Shown here piece by piece: positions 47,101-54,766 of a stretch of DNA of 64,000 nt; the stretch's first letter is position 1, and each line of letters begins with the position of its first letter. The notes under the pieces were generated by a model. The model searched no databases and was not told the origin of the DNA. It worked only from the letters and a program-made list of their open reading frames with translations. The stretch covers positions 19,822,327 to 19,886,326 of the forward strand of contig CM065313.1 of the NCBI GenBank assembly GCA_033032175.1, written 5' to 3'. A program made the translations under genes and the position numbers. Source of the DNA: Saturnia japonica. Its lineage: Eukaryota > Arthropoda > Insecta > Lepidoptera > Saturniidae.

Positions 47101-50100
47101 CCATATTTTCTATGCTAATTCCAACTTAACCCGACCTAGCAGTCAAAACGTGCTATATTTTTCTATTTATATTAGACATAAATAAAAAAAAATTGTCTAC
47201 ACTATAAATAAATCTGGTGGTGAAATATGCTATAATGTCTCTGAGCGTGACGGTTGCGCGAATTCAGTGCTTGTTCCCAGCCCAAAAGTGCCCAAAGTGC
47301 CTAAAGAATTTTGAATATCATGTATCTTATGTATATAGATAACTTACCCGTCAGCTATCGAGTAAGAGGGCACGCATCCTTCACAGACTACCGCAGGCAA
47401 TACTTGAATTAACTGCAAAAAAAAACAATATTGTTTAAACAAAGGTGTCTTTATGAGCCATTAACAGAAGTATTATTGTCCACTTCGGGTTAACACCTAC
47501 GCAAAAGTCTATTTCTGTCTAACTGAACGAGTAACGTATAACATTTTTTTTTATCACATCGTAACACTGTATCCCTCTGTTCAACAATTTCCCACTGTTG
47601 AAGTAGGTGATATAACTAAACACCTTTTTCAATTCAAAAAAATCTGAAATTTCTAATCTAATTTTATTGTAATAGTATCCGAGCAGTCCTTGTACATGCA
47701 TGATCTATCTGGCCCTGCAGAGGTTGTTCCGCCCTTTCTGGTAGCGCCACCTATCGAAATTTAAGACAGCTCTGAACCATTGTCTCTATTAAAACAATTT
47801 AATATCATCAATGTCAATCAATTCATAGTATAAAAGAAAGTTGCTTTCTGCGTCTATCCGGTTGCCCGCTTACTTCTTCTAAACCATGCAATGAATTTTA
47901 TTACGGCTTTCACTATAATTTAGAGAATTTCTTACAGAAGGTTTATATATACAATACATTCCAATTAAGTTTTTGTATAGTCGAGAAAATTCAATTATTT
48001 GTAATCAAGTCGTCGAAAAATGATTTTCGGGTGCTTACATGGTTTACGCTGGCCAAACTTTAAAAGATACAACAAAATAAATAAATAATTAATTGCAGTT
48101 CTTCAAATTATCTAGAAAAAAATTCGCGATAGTATATATCTATCTCCTAAGGTTGACTCACTGTAACCATTTTTATCTTCAACATAATAAATAAAAATAT
48201 TAGGTTATTCGCGGGAGCTATTTCCTCCAGCTCAATATTAATCTTTATCCAGATAAATATGTTAGTTAAATGTAGACTAAAATTTTCCTTTATATTATAT
48301 CATTCAAATGAATACCGTAGAAGATATCACGGATTCTAAAATACGTGCAACCAAAGAAATCACTCGCAGCAAAACGGTTGGCCGGCACTCTGCACCTATG
48401 ATAAATTGTGCGTTGCGAGCTAAGCGAACTTTTCGTTACTATGAAGTTATGAACCAAAAGTTAATTAAACCTACTAAAGCAATTAACTTCAAATCATGTG
48501 TTTTTACATAAAATAAGCCACTATATAAATTGCACCCGTGCGAAGCTGGAGCCGGCCACTAGTAATATGTAAATATGAAGTAAATAGATCAAGTCTTCCA
48601 GAAATTACACGATCAATAACAGACATATATAAAATATTAATATAAAAAAGATGCATGTAATTGGTTTCCTGGAAACGGCACTAACAATTACGATGAAATT
48701 TTGTGTTTATATAATTTACATTTTCAAGTTTATTATAGATGTGTCTTCCTTATCCCACTGAGTGTACCCTGATCTCCCAGAGGTATTTAGCTTTTTGTAG
48801 GAAATTCGTCTTTTAACAGTTTCAATTTTAGTTATTTCCTATAGAAGAATCTCACATGATGTTACGTGACGATGTACAAAAAGATGGTGACTTGCTAAGC
48901 CAGACTAGAAAAGTGTTGAATATTAAGGTAAACGGATACACGAGTAGAGGATGACTGAAGAAGATACGGATGGATTGCGTGAGGAATGTCATAATATATA
49001 CTAATATAAAAGGTATGAATAGAGAGACAACAACATGGCCTACTGCCGACCAACTGCAGTCGCCGAAATTACGAAACAACTTTTCTGCACCCATAGAAAC
49101 CCGACGAATGTGGCCTACGCGTTCAGTGAGGTCTACGACGGTATATACGCATCAAAACCGATGGTGAGATCCCTAAGACTCGAGGGTTACTCAGGCGCGC
49201 AAATACCCCAAACTCCCCCGACACTCTCTACCTACCTAATTAATAAGGGTTTGGGGGTATGAGAGGAACAGGGTGTAAAGATTCTCATCCACCATTGAAA
49301 AGGGAAGATCCCCCGACCAGACGGGTGTTACGTCTGGCGGGATACTGCATAACGGTTGTTGTCGGGTTCTTGTATAATTATATCTTCAATTGATGGGTTA
49401 ATTTTAATATCGCGATGTAGGATGCGTCAGTTCTTAGTTCGTATGTGTCGAGATAGATGTCGCTACAAGGGCTTCGGAACTGGGGAGGGGTCGCACGTTC
49501 TGATGATTCATGAGTCCCAGAGATTGACCTTTAAATCGGTGGTGATCCTTCAAAACAAGGGGAGGAAACTACAGATCCACGATAGTGTATCTCATGCTAT
49601 CGTGGCTGTTTTGACGCACACAGAAACCAGTGTCTATTATACTGACGTGGCCGGCGACACGATTGGCAGATTCATCAGTCGGGCGATGAGTGATCCAGCG
49701 AAGGGTATAATGTATTATATCCTGAAGATGGCTTTAAAACATAAGGACGAGAACGTCATCAAGTCCATTATTTCCCAGACCTCACACTCTGTGTAAATAC
49801 CCAAACACAATAACAACCCCAAAATTTCTGTAAATTTAGTACAACAATAATCTATAATAGTAATAAGCAACAGTGTATAACAATTTATATGTAATTTAGT
49901 GATAAGTTTCGTTATTAGTTATAGATACTAAAATAAGGCCCACTCTATTATATTACATTGCTGCATTAATTGCAATTGCATCTTGGTTCATGGCAATTTT
50001 TAATGTTTCATATTTTAAAAGCACCCACTTAAAAAAGGCGTGGACCAAGAGTCCGCAAATTTGCGTTTAATATTTAAAAAAAAGAGAGACAACAGCTGAC

Positions 50101-53100
50101 AGAGAAGACTTAAAGAGGAAAACAAATTGAGCCCATCCTGCTTAAAAGAGAAGAAGAAGAAATAGGAGGGACCCTCAATAGCAGCTGATTATAGCTAAGA
50201 TTTGACGTAAGCTAAGCAGTTGATGCAAGCCGTAAAGCTGTTTTTATTTTTATAGGTTTTAGCGTTATGGCCTCAATCTCACCCGATAAGTGAAGACGTA
50301 GACCAAGGTGGTAGCACGCCAAGCCTAGTGGAAGGCTGGTTCTCAAGAGCAGCTGCCGGAACGCACCTTTTGATGCTTGACGACAGAGTTTCACTTGAGG
50401 GTTGTAGCTGGTCAGGCGGGCATTAGAAAAAGCCCTACAACCATGCTTTGGTTTCATCACGATATTTTCCTTCACCGAAAGCTCAGGCTTATTGCAGGGA
50501 TTCGAACTCATTTCGATCGACGTGGTGTTCGTTCACGCTACACTGAGCCATCATGCTTCAAAAGCTGTTATAATTACCGTCAAAATCAAAATATATGGTT
50601 AACCGACCACAAAATAACAAAGTTATTACCAGTATTATTAGTAAAAAAACATATTTTCAAAATGGTATTCTTTATAAACGTATTTATTTTCCTTCTTACC
50701 TGTGTCAATACCGTTCAATTATGAATAATTTACAACAATAATAATTTAAATTCCTGAGATCATGGTTAATTTAAGACGTATTATTAATATACAAGTATGT
50801 ATCTTCAACATGTATCATGTATTTCTTCCTTTTTACCCTTAGGCTACCTATTCACCTGAGATATGCGAGGTAGATAGGCGGTACTCGCGGAAAAAATCCA
50901 CCGATAGGATTACTTAATTTCCCTGGCCTCGCTAGCCCAGGTCTGGTGGGAAAAGGGCTAGCGGAGTTAGGTACTTGTATATACATACAAACAAGGCAAA
51001 TTTCAAGAAAAAAGAAAAGCAACTTCATTTATTTTTTGAAGAGTTCCCTGATGCATTTTAGAAGTCAAATGTCCAATGTCTATCAGATTAAAATGGGACT
51101 AGGTATCCCCTTTCCAATGAAAAAAGAATCATCTACATCAGTATATAAACAAAGAAAATATTCCTGAACATTCGTAAAAAATATGTATGTATACAATCGA
51201 ATTAATAACCTTCTAATTTTTTTTTAAGACGGTTAAATAACGAGAGATTTTAGTGAGAGACAAGCACAAGGAACGTTTGCGAGAGATGAGAGTGACGTAT
51301 ATGTACGAGTTGGAAGTATTCGTTGGTTTATGCTGAATTTGTGACCCGCAAACAATGGATCAATATTCATATTTTCCATTTTTATACTTTGTATAAGTAG
51401 GTACATTATAATATATTTGCGAGAGCGAATATCTAAGTAGCATAGTAAAACCCCATACAGCAAATAACTGACTTCAGTGTTGAAGCATATTCAGCAGAGA
51501 TATAACGAAACTGTTACCGATGCCGGAACGATATATAGCCCGATCAAACGATTTTACGACATTGCCGTTTGTACTAAGCGTTGTATTGATTCACGCCTTA
51601 TTGCTATTAATATGGATTTGCATTTCTTTTATTAATACTACTTTTAAAATTAGATATCATATACCCTACTTATCAGTAAAAAGGGTTACCGTCAGTTTTA
51701 CACATTATTATTATTATTCCAAACGGGGGCTGTGTAGGCTTATGCAGTCCTGTATCATTGCGACCAATGACATCTATTGTGATCGCCCCACACTGCTGAA
51801 GCTCCCCATCAAGTCCTATAGCTTTAATGTACCGCAGAACTTTTTTGGAAGAGAACAACTGAACCTCTTCTGGGAGCAGCACGTGCTTACCCAGAATCCG
51901 GTTACGTTTAGGTATTAGTGGGTCACAATCACACAAGAGGCGCTTTGGTGTTTCGCCCGCACTTTTGCAGAATCTGCAATCTTTTGTGCCCTGAACACCA
52001 ATGTTGTACATATGTTTATTTTGACAACAGTGTCCAGTGAGTGCCCTCACTAAGATTCGTAGCTGATTCCTGCTGAGCATCAGAGCTTCTCCAGCTCTAC
52101 GCTGGTTGAACGCGTCAATAAGCTCTTTGGACAGCTTTACACATACAAACATCCAAAAGCTTTACCATCGCCAGTCGAGTAAAAATATAATATATAGTGT
52201 ACTCGTATATGTGTACAAATACTATAACTTGCCATAAATATGAGCTAAGAAAGTAAAACAAAACCAGGGTAAGAATAGCTCGTGAAATTAATTATGCAAT
52301 TATAACTACTAGATATTTAACAATAGTTACGTTAGTATACGTAGGACTCTAATACCGTAGAACTACGGAGATAAGAAGGTATCAAGAAAACATGATTTCA
52401 ATAAAGGAGCTTAAAATTAAATATAAATCTCAATAACCATAAAGCATTCTTATTAAAATATTTTACATTTTATTACTGAAAAATATGTCCTTGGTAATGC
52501 AAAAAGTGCATATTCTAGTTTATAGTAAACCTCAACAGTATTTTCGTATTATATTAATATAAAAAATGGTTAAATAACAATCCTTAATATAAGTCAAAAG
52601 GAGTTTGTGACAAGTTTCTTTTTTTGTTCAAAATTCAATATATTATGTTTTGTTTAAATTTGAAAACTTATATAAGCACCAAAAAGTTAACTGCTATTTC
52701 ATATCCATTAAACGATAATTAAACAGTAATTAATGTTTGCAAATTACACTTAAAATACAGCCTTAGAAGATGCAAATAAACAAAAAAACGTCTATTCAAA
52801 TAGTTTCTTTTAAACAAAATTCTGGATGAAATGTACTTCGGCAAATATGCAAGATAATTATAAATATAAATAATAAAACTAGCCAAAATAAATCCCATAA
52901 ATTTTTTTTTTTGCTTCTTACATATGCTTAGGTTTAAGCAATAGAACATCACTTCTTTGTGTTTATAGCAAATCTAAGAGTTTATAAGTTAAGTTTTAAT
53001 TCATAAAATCGTTTAATTTTTCTTTCTGCCCAAGGATTAGCATTTAACCAAAATCCTACCTTATCGTATGTGAGATATGGTCTAAGATGGCCATACGCTA

Positions 53101-54124
53101 AGATAGAAGAACTGATTCTCATGTGCAGCTGCCGGAACACACGTATAGATGCTTAGCGACAGATTTTCAACTTACGGATTGTTACTAGTCAGATTAAGAA
53201 AAAGCTCTACCTAAGCTATGTTTGCATCACGGTATTTCCCTTCTCCGAAAACTCAGGCTCATTGTAGGGACTCGAACACATGTCAATCAAGACGTTGTCT
53301 GTACACGCTATCTTAGTATGATACAGTAGGTAGTAATGGTGCTAGCACCATTACTCCAAATTGAACTCAAAGTAAAGTGCTATTTTTTTTTTTCAAAATT
53401 ACAAGAAATATTATATACTAATCGCTAAACTGTAAAACAGTTTGTTAGCGTAAAACAAATATCCACTCGGTTATCACACCTATCTTATATATAAAGGGAT
53501 AACTAACCGACTGATTGACATATCAACGCAGAGCCCAAAGTACTGTGGCTAGGATCGTAAAAATTTGTATACGGGTTCCTTTTACACTTTAGGTGACCAC
53601 TGAAGAAGGATTTTTCAAAATTCAACCCCTAAGGCGGTGAAAAGAGGTAAGAAAATTTGTATGAACATTATTTTTTCAAGATAGATCTATGAAAATTGGT
53701 ACTTAACGAATCAATTAAAAATTTAAAAAACATGAGACACAACTATGACGATAACGAAACCGCGGGAAAAGCGAAAGTAGTTATATATTTCACTCAAACT
53801 TTAATAATATTGATAAGTAGCTGTTCCAAATAATATTTTTCAATAACTATTTAACATATGAAAAAGATAAGTTCTAAAATAACATTTGTATAAGTAATAT
53901 TTATTCTAAAATAGTATATATAATAGCATTATGGTCTTTATTTTCTTCTTAAAACTAATATCACAATGTATTCTGAGGGATAATAAGTCCCCAGAAGTCT
54001 TTTCTCCATTAAAAATATTTATTAATATAAGAATAATTACTTATAAATAAGAAAAAAATCCCTAAATCATTATTAAATAATAATCACTTACCAAAAAAAA
54101 CGTCGAATAAATTATTATCTTCAT
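26146..54124 (-). CDS. Mucin-like type I membrane glycoprotein, nine-exon model
   Basis: Reading order: 54124-54092, 47412-47348, 45678-45640, 38339-38306, 34520-34477, 32702-32661, 31342-28736, 27386-27241, 26186-26146. All introns are GT-AG on the minus strand. Every exon keeps phase, giving 1016 codons and TAG at 26148-26146. Predicted protein: hydrophobic leader (MKIIIYSTFFL then LIQVLPAVVC); a small region with CEGC, CKC and a further Cys (residues 21-86); about 48 copies of a 17-residue Thr/Pro/Lys repeat (about 110-935), nearly all with an N-x-T/S sequon; a transmembrane helix (about 969-991, YIGTIIGILIGSLGLGILIA); and tail YNKYKRKSY. I infer a cell-surface or secreted mucin-like protein. 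I do not recognise the family. Exons 1-7 are well supported, exon 8 well, exon 9 less so. Confidence 0.72.
26505..26620 (+). repeat. Rep-B copy 2
   Basis: TTTAGGTCCTAAGAAAGCAC, TATGAACGTC and ACTCGACCGGGT match 17370-17480. Confidence 0.6.
26690..26893 (-). repeat. Rep-C copy 1
   Basis: On the minus strand: GGCAAACAAGCCTACAGCTC, GGTACCGTAGCCTATGGACC, GCGCGTTGCCGGTACCTT, CACCGCAGAAACACAACACA. The same order appears on the plus strand at 45295-45485 and, truncated, at 37985-38110. Confidence 0.75.
26905..27192 (-). repeat. Rep-A copy 2
   Basis: Full Rep-A in reverse: TTCGAACTCAC-type end at about 26930, CCATGCTATGGTTTCATC, GCCAGGCGGGCATTAG, GCAGCTGCTGG and GGTTTAGC at 27178-27188. It directly abuts exon 8. 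Confidence 0.85.
27241..27386 (-). CDS. Exon 8: transmembrane helix and basic stop-transfer
   Basis: TTTATTTCAG|TGGGAC starts it in phase 2, matching the exon 7 donor. It encodes GTSPCHTKEQSRP, the hydrophobic YIGTIIGILIGSLGLGILIA, then FVTKVVYNKYKRKSY. The donor used in the model is TACG|GTACAG; GGTACA|GTAAAG is an alternative that changes the last residues. Without splicing the frame runs into a Rep-A copy. Confidence 0.68.
27387..28735 (-). other. Intron 7 with Rep-F and Rep-A copies
   Basis: Rep-F at about 27720-27910 (AAAACTTAAAAAGTAA, TTGTTTATTTTTATTTTAG, TAAGATTAAATAAT) also occurs in intron 2 at 45870-46065. A degraded Rep-A in reverse is at 28265-28470. No further exon is seen. Confidence 0.55.
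28736..31342 (-). CDS. Exon 7: 17-residue Thr/Pro/Lys repeat domain
   Basis: TATACTTTTCAG|ATTTGAAAA starts the exon. After FEKIKESVGDPLVLIKTTP come about 48 units of 17 residues such as NETIIPTTPNNKPLTTS, NETIVPITPDKEPSAAG and NESVIPTTPDKKPSATS. Most units carry N-E-T or N-E-S, and Thr/Pro density suggests O-glycosylation. Lys and Glu/Asp make it a highly charged extended stalk. The exon either splices at AAATG|GTATGA (last base 28736) to the membrane exon, or reads on through WYED to TAA 28725-28723, giving a secreted form. Confidence 0.8.
28770..31290 (-). repeat. 51-bp coding minisatellite, about 48-49 units
   Basis: Units start every 51 bp on the minus strand (AGTAACGAAACTATAGTACC and variants). 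Several variant types alternate and recur as higher-order blocks, suggesting amplification by unequal exchange. Because 51 is a multiple of three and stops are absent, both strands stay open for more than 850 codons. Confidence 0.9.
31343..32660 (-). other. Intron 6 with an inserted LINE fragment
   Basis: It contains the GC-rich LINE piece at 31925-32353. A moderately GC-rich stretch at about 31420-31570 is unidentified. No exon with a consistent phase was found. Confidence 0.5.
31925..32353 (+). pseudogene. R1-like LINE reverse-transcriptase fragment between 13-bp direct repeats
   Basis: GC-rich and frameshifted, it reads TYEEVARLATEGAALVVGRI and AAEKTEALLFHGPR, then in another frame VQMKYLGLILDGRWRFESHF and VVKSMAVYGAPIWADAL, the end of reverse transcriptase and the thumb as in R1-type LINEs. 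GTAGATGGATATG occurs at both edges (31912-31924 and 32354-32366). Neither a LINE 5' end nor a 3' tail is included. Confidence 0.75.
32661..32702 (-). CDS. Exon 6: ELILPLSETCIKLG segment
   Basis: CTATTGCAG|TGAATT and CTCGG|GTGAGT bound a 42-nt exon, phase 2 to 2. It can follow exon 5 or, with exons 4 and 5 skipped, exon 3, both in frame. Confidence 0.72.
32703..34476 (-). other. Intron 5, mostly unidentified
   Basis: A tRNA-like phrase GAGTTCGATTCCCG at about 33000 may be a SINE remnant. A GC-richer patch at 33605-33800 has an open minus frame but no family I recognise. The rest is AT-rich. Confidence 0.4.
34477..34520 (-). CDS. Exon 5: 44-nt microexon
   Basis: TTGTTTTCAG|ATTATG and AAAAA|GTAAGT; encodes IMTNIDFFGQLNKK, phase 0 to 2. 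It restores the phase left by exon 4. Without exon 4 it gives GGA TTA TGA, a stop. Confidence 0.58.
35335..35600 (+). repeat. Rep-A copy 4
   Basis: GGTTTAGCGTACGGCCAC, TCACCTGATGTTAAGTGATG, CCTACCACCATGCTTTGG and TTTTCCTTCACCGGGCGCTC mark a diverged full-length copy. Confidence 0.8.
36575..36765 (+). repeat. Rep-D copy 1
   Basis: ACTCAATTCGAATGTACATT, CCTTTGTTTATGAACCGATT, GGGATACTCAAGG, CATTGGCATTGGAC and CTTCGAAGATACAC are shared with 37765-37985 (reverse), 51015-51215 (reverse) and 63165-63385 (plus). Confidence 0.7.
37927..37985. repeat. Perfect 24-bp inverted repeat, 11-nt loop
   Basis: GATAAATACATTCGAATTGA plus GTAA (37927-37950) is exactly complementary to 37962-37985. The pairing continues outward with few mismatches (CCATAAAAA on both sides). 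It forms the end of a reverse Rep-D copy. Confidence 0.9.
38306..38339 (-). CDS. Exon 4: 34-nt microexon
   Basis: ATTTTCAG|TTAC and CGAC|GTAAGT; encodes YTESTGKSKPD, phase 2 to 0. If spliced straight to exon 6 it gives an immediate TGA, so it needs exon 5. Confidence 0.62.
38340..38600. other. AT-rich intron 3 sequence before the LINE
   Basis: Short AT-rich stretch with no recognised feature between exon 4 and the 5' end of the LINE. Confidence 0.4.
38643..39356 (+). CDS. LINE ORF1, L1-ORF1p-like RNA-binding protein
   Basis: 237 codons from ATG 38643 to TAA 39354-39356. An N-terminal helical, probably coiled-coil segment (residues about 1-80, ending in LHRQMEILASTVDSLEMQS) is followed by SRRKILLLHGVPEQKKEET, which opens an RRM-like domain as in L1-type ORF1 proteins. 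RRCHRMGRP and KPRPILLKVQS then resemble the RRM to C-terminal domain transition, and the tail is Lys/Thr-rich. Such proteins coat LINE RNA and act as nucleic-acid chaperones. The frame is intact. Confidence 0.78.
   Translation: MESLKESLSDMMVMFHERMANFEAELMKTPSTTPSTVSLSTDFITFKSFIVEALGSLHRQMEILASTVDSLEMQSRRKILLLHGVPEQKKEETVAVMMKVIKESLKISDFTFADIRRCHRMGRPLATQKPRPILLKVQSVAIRDKLWFSKTKLKNTGVTMSEFLTRARHNAFMAARERFGVEKCWTREGYVFVLAPDGSRQRITSLTDLNKIKHEDTAKPTVSVKIVTKSKRTTSKK
39357..40202 (+). other. Long AT-rich inter-ORF spacer of the LINE
   Basis: About 850 bp, very T-rich, with T-runs near 40008-40024. No coding signal and no recognised inserted element. Unusually long for a gap between LINE ORFs. Confidence 0.6.
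40224..43151 (+). pseudogene. LINE ORF2 (endonuclease and reverse transcriptase) with one nonsense codon
   Basis: One frame from 40224 to TAA 43149-43151, broken only by TAG 40449-40451. The endonuclease shows NVCHINTQS, SWLKP, GKGGGGVAIYL, VVYCPPA, MGDFN (about 40759) and FSHHDFI where SDHD is usual. The reverse transcriptase shows RPISILPFLSKILE, FQSGFRTAHGTTTAL, DFSNAFNAVDHDLL, GVPQGGILSPLLFSIFIN and YADDLQLYL (catalytic, about 42289). The C-terminus has RLKWLPIRQRRN, common in CR1/Jockey-type LINEs. It would nick DNA and copy LINE RNA at the nick. The stop falls in the endonuclease, so this copy is probably inactive. Confidence 0.88.
43815..44030 (+). repeat. Rep-E copy 2
   Basis: ACTAGCGATCGCCCTAAGG, CGACTTTTTGATCATAGACT, TTTGTTTGACATTTGCAGTA, AGTGATAATATC and CCATATAAACTTTAACCATG are shared with the copy split by the mag-like element (9040-9130 and 13285-13405). 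Confidence 0.7.
44030..44300 (-). pseudogene. LINE ORF2 C-terminal remnant
   Basis: On the minus strand, with frame changes, it reads KDDERKFSGQDFRFKDVQK, RWEELAEN and EWRHLVNQ, then FSFEEQRRRDLDNKRDHLKE. The RWEELAEN...EWR phrase is typical of the extreme C-terminus of several LINE ORF2 proteins. Confidence 0.5.
45295..45485 (+). repeat. Rep-C copy 3
   Basis: GTGCAAACAAGCATACGGCT, GGCTACCGTAGCCTATGGAT, GCGCGTTGACGACCTTGACT and CACCGCAGGAACACAACACA match the reverse copy at 26690-26893. Confidence 0.75.
45640..45678 (-). CDS. Exon 3: NIILPADICKCNG segment
   Basis: GTTACAG|GAAC and ATGG|GTGAGT bound a 39-nt exon, phase 2 to 2. Its peptide resembles that of exon 6 (ELILPLSETCIKLG) in length, phase and the -ILP-(x)n-C- pattern, suggesting exon duplication. 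Confidence 0.72.
45679..47347 (-). other. Intron 2: Rep-F and left arm of the inverted repeat
   Basis: Rep-F at about 45870-46065 matches 27720-27910 in intron 7. The left arm of the long inverted repeat begins near 46188. Confidence 0.55.
46188..48563. repeat. 2.4-kb long inverted repeat around exon 2, arms about 700 bp
   Basis: Left arm about 46188-46915 and right arm about 47800-48563 are imperfect reverse complements. Pairs include GCTCGCGATGCGCAATTCAT with the complement of ATGATAAATTGTGCGTTGCG; GAAGATAAAAATGGTTACTG with CAACATAATAAATAAAAAT-side TAACCATTTTTATCTTC; AGCGTAAACCATTGAAGCAC with GTGCTTACATGGTTTACGCT; and ATGGTTTAAAAGAAGTAATC with TACTTCTTCTAAACCATGC. Both outer ends carry ACTAG. 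The roughly 0.9-kb loop holds exon 2 (47348-47412) of the minus-strand gene. Two opposed copies of one transposon, or a foldback element, would both explain it. Confidence 0.8.
47348..47412 (-). CDS. Exon 2: rest of signal peptide and first cysteines
   Basis: TTTTTTTTGCAG| before it and CGG|GTAAGT after it; 65 nt, phase 0 in and 2 out. Encodes LIQVLPAVVCEGCVPSYSIA plus Asp. Signal cleavage is likely near the AVVC segment. The exon sits in the loop of a large inverted repeat (46188-48563). Confidence 0.75.
48564..49004. other. Gene-free intron 1 segment
   Basis: AT-rich. A Rep-A-like fragment may be present near 48850-48900 (TCACATGATGTTACGTGACG), otherwise nothing recognised. Confidence 0.35.
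49005..49797 (+). pseudogene. Endogenous viral element 2: C-terminal half of RNA-virus SF1 helicase
   Basis: Two blocks in one frame (49035-49262 and 49356-49796) separated by stops. The first reads MAYCRPTAVAEITKQLFCTH and AFSEVYDGIYASKPMVRSL. The second has GTGEGSHVLMIHESQRLTF (like helicase motif V), LQIHDSVSHAIVAVLTHTE (like motif VI) and VYYTDVAGDTIGRFI. This is the second RecA-like domain of an alphavirus-like plus-strand RNA-virus helicase; the nearest relatives I recognise are virga-like/nege-like insect viruses. The 49263-49430 stretch looks altered or inserted. It lies in intron 1 of the minus-strand gene in the opposite sense. Tail after 49797 is AT-rich. Confidence 0.72.
50248..50555 (+). 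repeat. Rep-A copy 5, best preserved
   Basis: TAGGTTTTAGCGTTATGGCC, GGTAGCACGCCAAGCC, GCAGCTGCCGGAACGCACC, GGTCAGGCGGGCATTAG, TGCTTTGGTTTCATCACGAT and CACCGAAAGCTCAGGC, then GCAGGGATTCGAACTCA. The ATTCGAACTC phrase resembles a tRNA B box, so a SINE origin is possible. Confidence 0.85.
51015..51215 (-). repeat. Rep-D copy 3
   Basis: GTCCAATGTCTATCAG, GGGACTAGGTATCCCC, TATATAAACAAAGAAAATAT and TACAATCGAATTAATAACC align with the reverse of the other Rep-D copies. Confidence 0.6.
51700..52152 (-). pseudogene. LINE 3' end with RNase H-type C-terminal domain
   Basis: The minus frame reads NQLRILVRALTGHCCQNKHM, then CRFCKSAGETPKRLLCDCD, then LLPEEVQLFSSKKVLRYIKA. LTGHC followed by a CxxC...HxxxxC-like zinc segment (here Arg-Leu-Leu replaces the usual His) is the end of RNase H-bearing LINE ORF2 proteins. 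An (AAT)n-like tail (GGAATAATAATAATAATG, minus) at 51702-51720 marks the LINE 3' end. The copy is 5'-truncated. Confidence 0.7.
52153..54091 (-). other. Intron 1 sequence next to exon 1
   Basis: Mostly AT-rich. A degraded Rep-A copy is at 53045-53320. A Rep-G-like piece with ATCAACGCAGAGCCCAAAGT is at 53480-53760, resembling 4660-4690. Confidence 0.5.
53045..53320 (+). repeat. Rep-A copy 6
   Basis: GCAGCTGCCGGAACACACGT, GCGACAGATTTTCAACTTAC, AAAAAGCTCTACC, TGCATCACGGTATTTCCC and GAAAACTCAGGCTCATTGTA follow the Rep-A order. Confidence 0.75.
54092..54124 (-). CDS. Exon 1: start codon and first half of signal peptide
   Basis: ATG at 54124-54122 encodes MKIIIYSTFFL and ends at TTTG|GTAAGT. The next exon continues the hydrophobic leader in phase 0. 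An upstream ATG about 17 nt earlier is in another frame and could act as a short upstream ORF. Confidence 0.7.
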
Positions 54125-54766
54125 GATGGCCGGGAAACATGTGCGATGTGTTCCCGTGGCCACTAACATGTACTATAATAATATGCCAGTACACAGGAAA
54201 CTTATTAAGTGTATGTAAAATTCATATACAAGTTAGTCCGTTAGTTTGTACAATCTATTATCGAATAAACCGCTTCCGTTTTCCCTGTCTAAACTATTAA
54301 GAATATGGTAAATAAAAATAAAAATACTTTAAATTAATTTAAAAACGTCAAACCTACTATGACGTCAATCACTTTTCAGTTGAAAACATTATTTCACTAT
54401 TAAATACCTTTTTAAAACTTATCTAATTATATGTGGTTTAAATAATTAATTGTAGGATTTTTTTATCACAAAACGTATTTTCCCATCCGTTGTTTTTCAC
54501 AGTGGGATGCAAAGAAAGCGGGTCGGTTATAAAAATACTATAACTTTTATAATATTTGCGCAATTCATTTATAATAAAACTAAATTATTTATTTCATTGC
54601 AAATATAGAAAGAAATAAAACCTTTTTATTTCTTTTTGGTGATAGTATTAAAAACCAGAAATTAAAAAATTAAAAAATTCAATAAAACGTTTGTTTCTGT
54701 TCTATCATATAAATATGGAATTTCTTGTACAGAAATTAATTATTCTGTCGAAGCTCAATTAATAGC
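54125..54766. other. Upstream region of the minus-strand gene
   Basis: The 5' UTR and promoter should lie here or beyond a further non-coding exon. I see no convincing TATA box or initiator. The sequence is AT-rich with no repeat recognised. Confidence 0.35.

Larger units (their letters stand above)
49798..51699. repeat. Intron 1 repeats, no exon
   Basis: Rep-A copy at 50248-50555; a GC-richer repeat-like scrap at 50860-50950 (GCGAGGTAGATAGGCGGTAC); Rep-D in reverse at 51015-51215; unidentified sequence at 51220-51700. Confidence 0.55.

Noticed and set aside
51520..51918. 132-codon plus-strand ORF
   Set aside because: Its second half is antisense to the LINE RNase H-type domain at 51700-52152 and the first half has no support.
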